DNA of 64,000 nucleotides, from NCBI GenBank assembly GCA_021776805.1, contig JAJFFD010000168.1, forward strand, positions 26,743 to 90,742. The letters run 5' to 3'. Source of the stretch: Planctomycetota bacterium (GTDB taxonomy: Bacteria; Planctomycetota; UBA1135; UBA2386). Positions 33,060 to 40,156 of the stretch are shown in pieces; position 1 is the stretch's first letter; each line of letters begins with the position of its first letter. The translations under genes and the position numbers were made by a program. The notes below the pieces were generated by a model that was given only the letters and a program-made list of their open reading frames with translations, did no database searches and was not told the origin of the DNA.

Positions 33060-35210
33060 CTACTTCACATAGAGATCAACCGGGTTGGTGGCGATTGGTC
33101 CGAACTGGCCTTGCACGATCACGGCCGTGGAGAGGCGCAGGCCTCGCAAGCTGGCATGGATACTGTGCTCGCCCAAGAGCAGCCAGGCTTCCGCATCGCC
33201 ATCCTCTGAGAGCAGGCCGGACATTCCGGCCAAGAGAGGAGACTTGGAGTGCAGGAAGTCCCTGGTTACCTGATCTTCGACCAGGCGCAGGGGGTCCGTG
33301 CCGGACATTTGCTGGTGGTGGTCAGCCGTGCCAGATGCACTGAAGTACACTTGGTAGGGTCTGCCCGCTAATCCCGGTGGGGCCTCAATGCTATAGCGGA
33401 TGTTCCTGGGGTCTTCGATGTCGAAGCTAACCTGCGAGATCGATAGGGCTGGTTGGACAGTGCTACGCATCGGAAGGTCGAACCAAGATAGGCGCGCTGG
33501 GCTGTGCTCGATGCGGTAACTGAAGTCGTTGAAGTAGGGAGCAACCCAGAGATTCTCCTGCTGCCCGAAGGTGCGAAGGGTCAGGTTCTCGATTCTCAGT
33601 CTGATGCTTTCGCCGGCAAGGATGATCGCGTTGGTTGTGATCATCTTGATCTGAACATTGTCCGTGGTCGCATCATTGTTTGCTGGATGCCACCGGTCGC
33701 CTCGCACCAGGGCCATACCGCTTGCGAGGAAGCGTTCCGTCCCGTTGGCTGATACCTGGTAGAGCGCTGCATGGACCTGGTAGGTATCGCTACTGGCTGA
33801 AATCAGCAGGCTCACCCTTGGCGAACCGGCTAGTTCAACATCCTCTTCGAGAGCGGGCGTATCGTACTGCACCGATGAGAGGGGGATTCGTTCCATGGTC
33901 GGGCCAGCCTCAGCTCTTGCGTCGGTCACATAGGCTGACATGTCGAAGCCCTCGTCCACGACTTGCTTGACCAGGTCACGTGGCTCTTGGCCCTGAGGAG
34001 GAGTGGTGGAGAGTCTGTTCTCTTCGCGTAGGAAGAAACGCTGCATGCTCGTGTGCGCCGGCGGCCAGTCGTCATGGTGTCGGTTCCAGATCATCTCCAG
34101 CGGATCCGCGTAGAGATCACGAGTTGCAGCCACTACGCCGGTGACGAAGACAGCATCCCTATCGATGCCTGTTTCCTCGCCTTTGAGAAACCGGGCCATC
34201 CAGCGATCCCAGTTGTTCACGTGCTGCTGGACCTGATTCATGTTCAGCACGAGTTCGTGGCCCCAGGTTGGGCCGAGGAAGGCGCGCCCAGGTGTGCTGT
34301 CCGGCAGTTTCTGGATGGCTTCGACGACTCCGTCAGCACCAGCCCAGGCATCGTTCCAGCCCAGTTGTGCGTAGATCGGGACGTCTGAGCTCTGCAGCAG
34401 CTCGATGTCTCGACGGAATTCACTCTGGTCGATCAGTCGCGCCGCAGCCTCAAAGTCCTCACGGAGAATCGCGGATCGCAGAGCATCCCCGAACTCGGGG
34501 AGATAGTTCACGTTCTGTTCGACGAAGAGGGACTTGAGCGTCGAGTTTTGGACCGCGCTGTGTTGGGGGAAGGGTACTTCGGAGGTGAATGGCGGCATCA
34601 GGTTGGGTGTTACCGCCTTGAACTCGGGAAAGCGGAGCAAGCCTCGCGAGTTAGCAGGCAGATCTCTGCCCGACCATGCCGCTGCCGCCCAGGCATGTGC
34701 ACCGCCCTGACTGAGGCCTGTCAGGCCGAGGCGATCCGTGTCGGCGAGAGGTGCCAGGCCCCGTCCGTAGCGCTCTTCCAAGAAGGCGACGATTTCCACC
34801 AGGTCCAGACGCTCGGCTTCCCCGATCAGCTCAGTGCCCATATGCGCCGGGCTGAGTTCCCGAAAGGAGCCCTGGCCACGCACATCGTAGGCGGCGCTCA
34901 GGAATCCACGGGCTGCCCAGTTGTTCGCGTAGCCAATCTCGTCCTTGCGAGTTCCACCCAAGCCGTGCACCACGATGACCACGGGCCATCCCAGGGGTCC
35001 GGGCCTGTCCTCCGGGTAGCGGAGGTCGATCTTGGTGCGGCCGCCATCCGAGTAGGCCACCTCCACATCGAGCTCTTCGGCGACCTCGAATCCAGAGGGT
35101 GGCGGCTGCGGGTCTAGCCTTTGCGCGGGGAGTGAGGTGAGGGAAAGAGTTGAGAGGAGGACAGGAGCGAGAACTGATCCGAACTTGGCGGACGACTGGT
35201 GTCGATGCAT
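33060..35210 (-). CDS. exported CocE/NonD-type alpha/beta hydrolase
   Basis: A 716-residue protein. A signal peptide (VLAPVLLSTLSLTSLPAQ) is followed by an alpha/beta-hydrolase domain: oxyanion-hole VVIVVHGLGGT, RGFLSAAYDVRGQGSF, and nucleophile S167 in GLSQGGAHAW. The C-terminal 230 residues form the jelly-roll typical of X-Pro dipeptidyl-peptidase S15/CocE enzymes (SPRVSLLISASSDTYQVHAAL). It likely cleaves an ester or peptide outside the cytoplasm. It is convergent with the tRNA and stands alone. Confidence 0.82.
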   Translation of the reverse strand: MHRHQSSAKFGSVLAPVLLSTLSLTSLPAQRLDPQPPPSGFEVAEELDVEVAYSDGGRTKIDLRYPEDRPGPLGWPVVIVVHGLGGTRKDEIGYANNWAARGFLSAAYDVRGQGSFRELSPAHMGTELIGEAERLDLVEIVAFLEERYGRGLAPLADTDRLGLTGLSQGGAHAWAAAAWSGRDLPANSRGLLRFPEFKAVTPNLMPPFTSEVPFPQHSAVQNSTLKSLFVEQNVNYLPEFGDALRSAILREDFEAAARLIDQSEFRRDIELLQSSDVPIYAQLGWNDAWAGADGVVEAIQKLPDSTPGRAFLGPTWGHELVLNMNQVQQHVNNWDRWMARFLKGEETGIDRDAVFVTGVVAATRDLYADPLEMIWNRHHDDWPPAHTSMQRFFLREENRLSTTPPQGQEPRDLVKQVVDEGFDMSAYVTDARAEAGPTMERIPLSSVQYDTPALEEDVELAGSPRVSLLISASSDTYQVHAALYQVSANGTERFLASGMALVRGDRWHPANNDATTDNVQIKMITTNAIILAGESIRLRIENLTLRTFGQQENLWVAPYFNDFSYRIEHSPARLSWFDLPMRSTVQPALSISQVSFDIEDPRNIRYSIEAPPGLAGRPYQVYFSASGTADHHQQMSGTDPLRLVEDQVTRDFLHSKSPLLAGMSGLLSEDGDAEAWLLLGEHSIHASLRGLRLSTAVIVQGQFGPIATNPVDLYVK

Positions 35211-35533
35211 GGAGACCTCACTTGAGAACTGCTGCTCACTGAGGCGGGTCTGGTGATCCTTTCCAGCTTCCCGGTTGGTCTAGGAAAGACCGAGAGTAGA
35301 GGTGTGCTCTTGGCGACTCGAATTGCACGAGCGCCTCGAGCTCAGGGAAGTTGCCTCACGAGCATGCGGCGGATCGATTTTTAGCCCGGGAAGACTGCCA
35401 TTGCCAGGAAAGCCTCTTACGCCCGAACCCCCATGGCAGTGCAGTTTCCGTGCAGGAGAGAGGAATGCGGTGCTCTCGATTGGGACCTTTCGCTCCTGCG
35501 CTCAGAGCCTTACGACTCCGGATCATGCGGGCA
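35211..35533. other. intergenic region with no gene recognised
   Basis: This 323-base gap lies upstream of the esterase and downstream of the coiled-coil membrane protein, both minus strand. A plus-strand open frame crosses it and continues over the coiled-coil gene, but it has no signal peptide, domain or good start and is probably chance. A distant repeat ACTGCCAT/ATGGCAGT (35394-35440, 31-base loop) is the only structure noticed. It presumably holds the esterase promoter. Confidence 0.4.
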
Positions 35534-35965
35534 TCACTTCATCAGAGCTTCGAAGTCGGAAAGTCGACGGGCGGCATCTACTCGAGCCGCTTGCTTCTCG
35601 TCGAGCAGAGTCTGCCAATGCTCGGCCATTTCGGGCTGGGGATCCAAGCGTGCCTGGGTCCTGGTTTGCCGCAGATCCTCCTCCGCTTGCTCCAATTCAC
35701 GTTTCAGTCTCCGTCTATAGTCACGCGCGTTCCTTTCGCCGTTTTGGCGAGCGATGCGCCGGGCCTCCGACCGTGAACTGGCCGCCCCCTCCCTCGAGCT
35801 GGCTTCCGGCTCCCTCTGGGCGGGGGGCGTTCCATCGGACACTCCCTCCCAGTTGGCGAGGAGATACCAGGCCAGGAGGGGAATCAGCAGAAGGCAGAGC
35901 AGGAAGGCGAGGACTCCCCAGTCGGGCTTTCGATCGCTGTCACGGTTCGCTGGCCCGGTTTCCAT
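35534..35965 (-). CDS. membrane-anchored coiled-coil protein
   Basis: A 143-residue protein: a short N-terminus, one membrane span (GVLAFLLCLLLIPLLAWYLL), then a charged Pro/Ser region and a long helix rich in Glu/Arg with heptad spacing (RDYRRRLKRELEQAEEDL, EKQAARVDAARRLSDFEAL). The ATG at 35965 is chosen because the longer upstream frame is Arg/Pro-rich and not protein-like. Function unknown. Divergent from the selenoprotein pair. Confidence 0.65.
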   Translation of the reverse strand: METGPANRDSDRKPDWGVLAFLLCLLLIPLLAWYLLANWEGVSDGTPPAQREPEASSREGAASSRSEARRIARQNGERNARDYRRRLKRELEQAEEDLRQTRTQARLDPQPEMAEHWQTLLDEKQAARVDAARRLSDFEALMK

Positions 35966-36108
35966 GGTCCCATTCTGCTCGCTGAGCTGCGGAGCAGGGT
36001 TTTTTTGATGAACTTGACCAGCCCGGCGGCGCCTCCGCTCGCCGGACTTCGTAGTGTGGTCCCGACCAGGGGCAGCTGGGCCTCCTGGCGCGATCAACAG
36101 GAATACGA

Positions 36109-37050
36109 ATGACCGTAACTTCGAAATCAATCATCACCCTGCTTGCTGCAGCAAGTCTAGCTGGCTCTGCCTGCGCCCAAGGTTCCCAGGAGGATCTGGT
36201 CGCCAAGCGCGAGGCAAAACTGGCCGCCGACTGGATCAAACTGGCCGATTGGGTCCTCGACTACGACGAGGCCAGGGCCAAGGCCAAGGAGACTGGCAAG
36301 CCCATCTTTGCCTACTTTACGCGCTCGTACTCGGCTTGACCGCCCTGCAAGTCCCTCGAGAGCGGTGCGCTCTCGAACCCAGAGTTCGCAGAATTCGGCA
36401 AGTCGGTGGTGCTCTTCCTGCACAACACTTCGAGGGTGGATGACGAGCCCTATCCAAACCTTCTGCAAGAGAAGGGTGGGGGTGGCTTCCCCTTCTTGGT
36501 GATGCTCGATGCCGATGGCGAAGTCATCGCCCCCCACAAGGGTGCGAGGAGTGTCGAGGCCTTCGCGAAGACTGCCGAGGCCAGTCTCGCCTATGCAGAT
36601 CTCAAGGCTCGCTACGACGCAGGCGACAAGACAGCCACTCTGGGCTACTTGATGGCCGCCCTCGACCTGGGCGCGGTCAAGCTGGCTGAGGCAAACAAGA
36701 TCTACTCGCAGGTGGACGAGAAAGAACTCGACCAGGCGCAGCGCGACGAGATCAAGGCGAGGCTATGGAGTGCGGAGTATCAGGAGATCTTGGGCACCGT
36801 GAGCTCCCTCGAGAACGCGGTTGCTGCCGGCAAGGGCTTCAAAGCGATGCTCGATGCGGGCTTCAAGCCGGACGATGGTCAGCATCCGAATGTTTGGGCG
36901 ATGGTAAGCTACTACGCGACTGACTCGAAGAACGCGGATCTCCTCGCCGAGGCCATCAAGGAGTTTGCGGAGACCAAGGCGAATTCGCGTTTCAAGGACC
37001 CGAATCTCCAGCGCATGAAGGATGCCCTGGCAGAGATGCAAAAGAAGTAG
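36109..37050 (+). CDS. predicted exported thioredoxin-like selenoprotein 1 (UxxC)
   Basis: One 313-residue frame interrupted by a single TGA at 36337-36339 (codon 77). Signal peptide MTVTSKSIITLLAAASLAGSACA, then a thioredoxin-like domain: GKPIFAYFTRSYSA-U-PPCKSLE, and FPFLVMLDADGEV with the cis-Pro position near residue 127. In related thioredoxin-like proteins (FTGSDWCxPCK) the TGA position is the first Cys of CxxC, so U77-P-P-C80 is a redox pair. From about residue 160 the protein is helical. The frame is continuous across the TGA. An AGGA lies upstream of the ATG. A hairpin with a GGU loop begins 16 bases after the TGA. Gene callers would split it into 76 aa and about 214 aa. First of a tandem pair. 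Confidence 0.85.
36356..36376 (+). promoter_or_regulatory. predicted bacterial SECIS hairpin (selenoprotein 1)
   Basis: Stem TCGAGAGC / GCTCTCGA (8 bp, perfect) with loop GGTGC, starting 16 bases after the in-frame TGA. A short stem soon after UGA with a GGU-type apical loop is what SelB recognises in bacteria. The same stem recurs at the second gene at the same distance. Confidence 0.75.
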
Positions 37051-37068
37051 CCCTGAGGGGCATGGACC

Positions 37069-37968
37069 ATGATCAATTCACGCAGCAATCAGCTCGTCGC
37101 CATGATTCTCGGCGGCGGGATTCTAGCCCTCCCGCTCAGCGCGCAGTCGCGCCTGAGCCAGGAGGAGCTGATCGAGAGACGAGACGCCAAGATGGCCGAA
37201 GAGTTCATCCAGAACGCAAACTGGATCTTGGACTACGATGCCGCCAGGGCGCAGGCGAAGAACAGCGGCAAGCCGATCTTCGCATACTTCACTCGATCCT
37301 TTGCCCCTTGAGCGCCTTGCAAGCGCCTCGAGAGCGGTCCGCTCTCGACACCAGAGTTCAAGGAGTTCAGCGAGAAGGTCGTGCTCTTCCTGCACAACAC
37401 TTCCTTCGTTGAGACCGATCCCCTGCAAAGCCTCTCCCAGGAGAAGGGCGGCATCGGCTGGCCCTACATGGTCGTAATGGACGAGGTGGGGACGGTCATG
37501 GTGCGCAACATCGAATCGCGCGCACGGAATGTCGCCCAGTTTCAGAGCATTGTGGCGCGTGAAGTGCCGGCCTACAAGGAGATGGCCTCGGCCGCTGCTG
37601 ATGGAAAGCCGGAGGCCGTGCACGCCTTCCTTCGTAAGCGCATGGAGTTGGCCAACATCTCCTTCGCCGATGCTAGCGCGGAGCGAAAGAAGCTCACTGA
37701 CCTAGAAGCGGCGGAAGCTGCCAAGCTCGATCAGGATCTGATCAATCTGCAGGTTGACGAGATCTTCGCCAGCATCAAGGAGCGTTCTCAGGCCGCCTAC
37801 GCCAAGGCTGCGCCAAAGACCGCCAAGATGCTCGAAGAAGAGCGCATCCCGAATGGCGAAGCCCGTGCGCGCAACTTCTGGCGATTGGTCGAAATCTACG
37901 GCAAGATGACCAAGGACAAGGATCTTCAGGAGCGTGCCAAGAAGGCCATCCGAACCCTGGAGCGCTAA
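37069..37968 (+). CDS. predicted exported thioredoxin-like selenoprotein 2 (UxxC)
   Basis: A 299-residue frame with one TGA at 37309-37311 (codon 81). Signal peptide (QLVAMILGGGILALPLSAQ), then GKPIFAYFTRSFAP-U-APCKRLE (U81, C84) and GWPYMVVMDEVGTV. A paralogue of the gene just upstream (18-base gap): both share the ExxLxxRRxAKxA start, W(V/I)LDYD, GKPIFAYFTRS, LESG, VVLFLHNTS and QEKGG segments, but the C-terminal helical parts have diverged. A hairpin with the same stem as gene 1 follows the TGA. A terminator follows the gene. Presumably an extracytoplasmic thiol/selenol oxidoreductase; substrate unknown. Confidence 0.85.
37328..37348 (+). promoter_or_regulatory. predicted bacterial SECIS hairpin (selenoprotein 2)
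   Basis: Stem TCGAGAGC / GCTCTCGA with loop GGTCC, again 16 bases after the TGA. Stem and the first three loop bases are identical to the element in the first gene, while flanking codons differ. Confidence 0.75.
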
Positions 37969-37996
37969 GGGTCTCCGAAGCGAAGCCAGTACCGAG

Positions 37997-38028
37997 AACT
38001 GCCCAGGGCGTGAAAGCCCTGGGCAGTT
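37997..38028. terminator. terminator between selenoprotein 2 and the GyrI-domain gene
   Basis: A perfect 13-bp stem (AACTGCCCAGGGC / GCCCTGGGCAGTT) with loop GTGAAA, followed by a short T run (TTTC) on the plus strand. It lies between two convergent genes and can serve both. Confidence 0.85.
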
Positions 38029-38057
38029 TCGTAATCAGCAGCTTGGACTGCTTGGTG

Positions 38058-39308
38058 CTACTTGGATTGCACGGGCATGAGCAGCTCGGTCTGCCACTTT
38101 GCGGGGTTGGGTTCCATTCCTGGATCGGTCCAGTAGACCTCCCAGGTTCCACCGCGAGCCTTCAAGCCCTGCTCGGCGATCCACTTCGTCATCCGAGTAT
38201 GGGTGTTGCCCAATTCGTGGTAGGGACCCACGTGCCAAGAGGTGACAACCTTGCCGGCCGGCAGTGTCGAGGCTTTGATCCGTCCCTTGCCAGGGATCGG
38301 CTTGGGGACCCGCATTCCGGCCTCCAGATCTACCTTGCCATCCTCCATGCTGTGATAGCGTGCGAAGGGAGCGGCCACTGGTAGGACGTTGTTCTGTGTC
38401 AGGTACGAATGGACTTCCGGGAGAATCTCTCCCAGGGCATTACTCAGCTCGCTCATGTCCACAACCATGCGGATGGTTGCAGTGGGGACTTCTTCGACCC
38501 TATCGATGCGGATCTGGGGCAGGGATGGCTTCTGCGCGCTGCTTTCGGCCGCGTCGAGAACTGCGATGATTGCTTCGGGCAGGAAGATGATTTCGGCAGG
38601 TGCCTTGGCTCCCCGTTCGACCTTCTCAATTCTGTAGGAGGTCCGTGCGTGGGCGACGCTCATGCTCTGAGTGAAGGGTATTTGCTCACCCTTGTGTTCT
38701 CGCCAGTCGTCGAAGTCAACTTGCACCTTGTCACTGCCGCCCTTGCCGTCCGGAACTTCGATGATGACACGACTGGGTAGATTGGTTTCCAAGTCGATGT
38801 ACCAAACATCGGCGCTGCCCATCGCCGGCATCCTGTGGAGGACCTGCGTCTGTCGCCCGCGGATCTTGCTCTTCCCCTTGAGGTTGTTTTCCGCGTAGAA
38901 CTCGCTGCAGTCTGCGAGGGTGAGAAGGGTCATGAGCCGTTGATTAGCCGCGGAGGTGGTTTCGTCCGCTGCAGCCAAGGCACCCATGGCCGGATCGATT
39001 TGCCAGAGGATGTCGCCGTCGGAGCCGCGTTCGAAACTGCCTATGCCTGGCAAGTCCGTATGCATGTACGACTGCTTGCCGTCTCCAAAGCACTGAAAGG
39101 TGCCCATCGAGATTGGCGTCATGTGCATGCTGGTGACCCAGGAGTAGGTCGCCTTGCCCTCCGCCAGGTAACTGGAGTCTGAGCGGGCACAGGCTTCGGC
39201 GAGTCGGCCGAGGATAGCCTCAGCGGGTTCCTGGGCCCTCAGGCCATTGGCGAGTCCACAGCTGAGCGCAAGGGCGAGGCACAGTGGGGGGCAGTATCTC
39301 GTGATCAT
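38058..39308 (-). CDS. exported protein with C-terminal GyrI-like domain
   Basis: A 416-residue protein. Start ATG at 39308 with GGAG eight bases upstream; signal peptide MITRYCPPLCLALALSCGLANG. Residues 30-225 look like an outer-membrane lipoprotein-sorting-type fold (YLAEGKATYSWVTSMHM, DVWYIDLETNLPSRVIIEV). Residues about 250-416 match a GyrI-like effector-binding domain (VVTSWHVGPYHELGNTHTRMTKWIAE, TWEVYWTDPGMEPNPAKWQTELLMPV). GyrI-like domains bind or hydrolyse small molecules, usually in the cytoplasm; an exported one is unusual. Convergent with the selenoprotein pair. Confidence 0.75.
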   Translation of the reverse strand: MITRYCPPLCLALALSCGLANGLRAQEPAEAILGRLAEACARSDSSYLAEGKATYSWVTSMHMTPISMGTFQCFGDGKQSYMHTDLPGIGSFERGSDGDILWQIDPAMGALAAADETTSAANQRLMTLLTLADCSEFYAENNLKGKSKIRGRQTQVLHRMPAMGSADVWYIDLETNLPSRVIIEVPDGKGGSDKVQVDFDDWREHKGEQIPFTQSMSVAHARTSYRIEKVERGAKAPAEIIFLPEAIIAVLDAAESSAQKPSLPQIRIDRVEEVPTATIRMVVDMSELSNALGEILPEVHSYLTQNNVLPVAAPFARYHSMEDGKVDLEAGMRVPKPIPGKGRIKASTLPAGKVVTSWHVGPYHELGNTHTRMTKWIAEQGLKARGGTWEVYWTDPGMEPNPAKWQTELLMPVQSK

Positions 39309-39427
39309 TGAAGTCTCCATGTCTTGGGTCTGTTTCCAGCCCATACGGGATCAATCTGGTGATTCGTACGAGAGATCGACCTGATCCCGTAGCAGAGAGA
39401 GAAGAGCAAGTAGAGAATACGAGGTAT

Positions 39428-40156
39428 ATGGACTTGGACACCAGCATCGGCAGAGGCCCGGGGGTCTTTCCCAGCACCTGCTGGTCGCGAATCGTCGGCG
39501 GCGAGGCTGCGGACCCGGACTGGAATGCGCTCGCAGAGCGATACTGGCGCCCGGTTTATGGCTACTTGCGGCGGCGCTGGCGGCAGAGTAACGAGGACGC
39601 CAAGGATGCGGCCCAGGCATTCTTCGTCTGGATGATCGAGTCCGGCCTCATGGCCAAGGCCAATCCTGGTCGAGGCCGCTTTCGCGGTTTCGTCAAAACC
39701 TGCCTCATGAACTACATGATCGACGAGGCCCGACGGCAGAAGTCCTTGAAGCGCGGCGGCGGAACGGTGACTCGCAGTGTGCATTTCGAAGATGCGGAAC
39801 TGCTGCCCGAGATTCCCGTGGATGAATCGGCCAGTCCGGATGATGTGCTCGACTTGGTTTGGCGAAGAGAGCTGGTCAATGCTGCACTGCAAAGACTCGA
39901 AGAGGAGTTCGCCCAGCGGGGACAGGAGAAGTACTTTGCTGTCTTTCAGGAGTACTTTCTCAGTGACGCGACGAGCCTGGACTATCGCGCGCTTGCCGAG
40001 CGCCACGACATCAACACCACCCAGGTATCGAATTACCTTCGCAAGGCCAAGTTGCGCTATCGAGCGCTGCTACGCTCGGCTGTGAAGGAGACGGTGCGCA
40101 GCGAGGACGATCTCCGGGAAGAGCTGGAGTGGCTCTTTGGTCCAGGCCAAGAATGA
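39428..40156 (+). CDS. ECF-like sigma factor linked to a Ser/Thr kinase
   Basis: A 242-residue sigma-70-family protein: region 2 (WRPVYGYLRRRWRQSNEDAKDAAQAFF, GRFRGFVKTCLMNYMIDEARR) and region 4 (LDYRALAERHDINTTQVSNYLRKAK). The kinase gene begins inside its last codons (ATGA overlap), so the two are translated together. ECF sigma factors encoded beside Ser/Thr kinases are a known planctomycete group in which kinase phosphorylation, rather than an anti-sigma factor, is thought to control activity. Confidence 0.85.
   Translation: MDLDTSIGRGPGVFPSTCWSRIVGGEAADPDWNALAERYWRPVYGYLRRRWRQSNEDAKDAAQAFFVWMIESGLMAKANPGRGRFRGFVKTCLMNYMIDEARRQKSLKRGGGTVTRSVHFEDAELLPEIPVDESASPDDVLDLVWRRELVNAALQRLEEEFAQRGQEKYFAVFQEYFLSDATSLDYRALAERHDINTTQVSNYLRKAKLRYRALLRSAVKETVRSEDDLREELEWLFGPGQE

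Noticed and set aside
35302..35985. Plus-strand open frame of 227 codons
   Set aside because: Pro/Arg/Ser-rich without domain or signal; it lies opposite a gene with a membrane helix and coiled coil, which is more convincing.
36356..37348. The repeated hairpins as a transcription terminator or mobile repeat
   Set aside because: They lie inside coding frames, have no U tract, occur only twice and at a fixed distance from TGA.
36109..37968. Two genes each broken by a nonsense mutation, or reassignment of TGA to Trp or Cys
   Set aside because: Both TGA codons fall at the same redox position, are followed by the same hairpin, and the frames remain intact beyond them. TGA is used as a normal stop by many other genes here (for example nadE, boxC and boxB), so the code is not reassigned.
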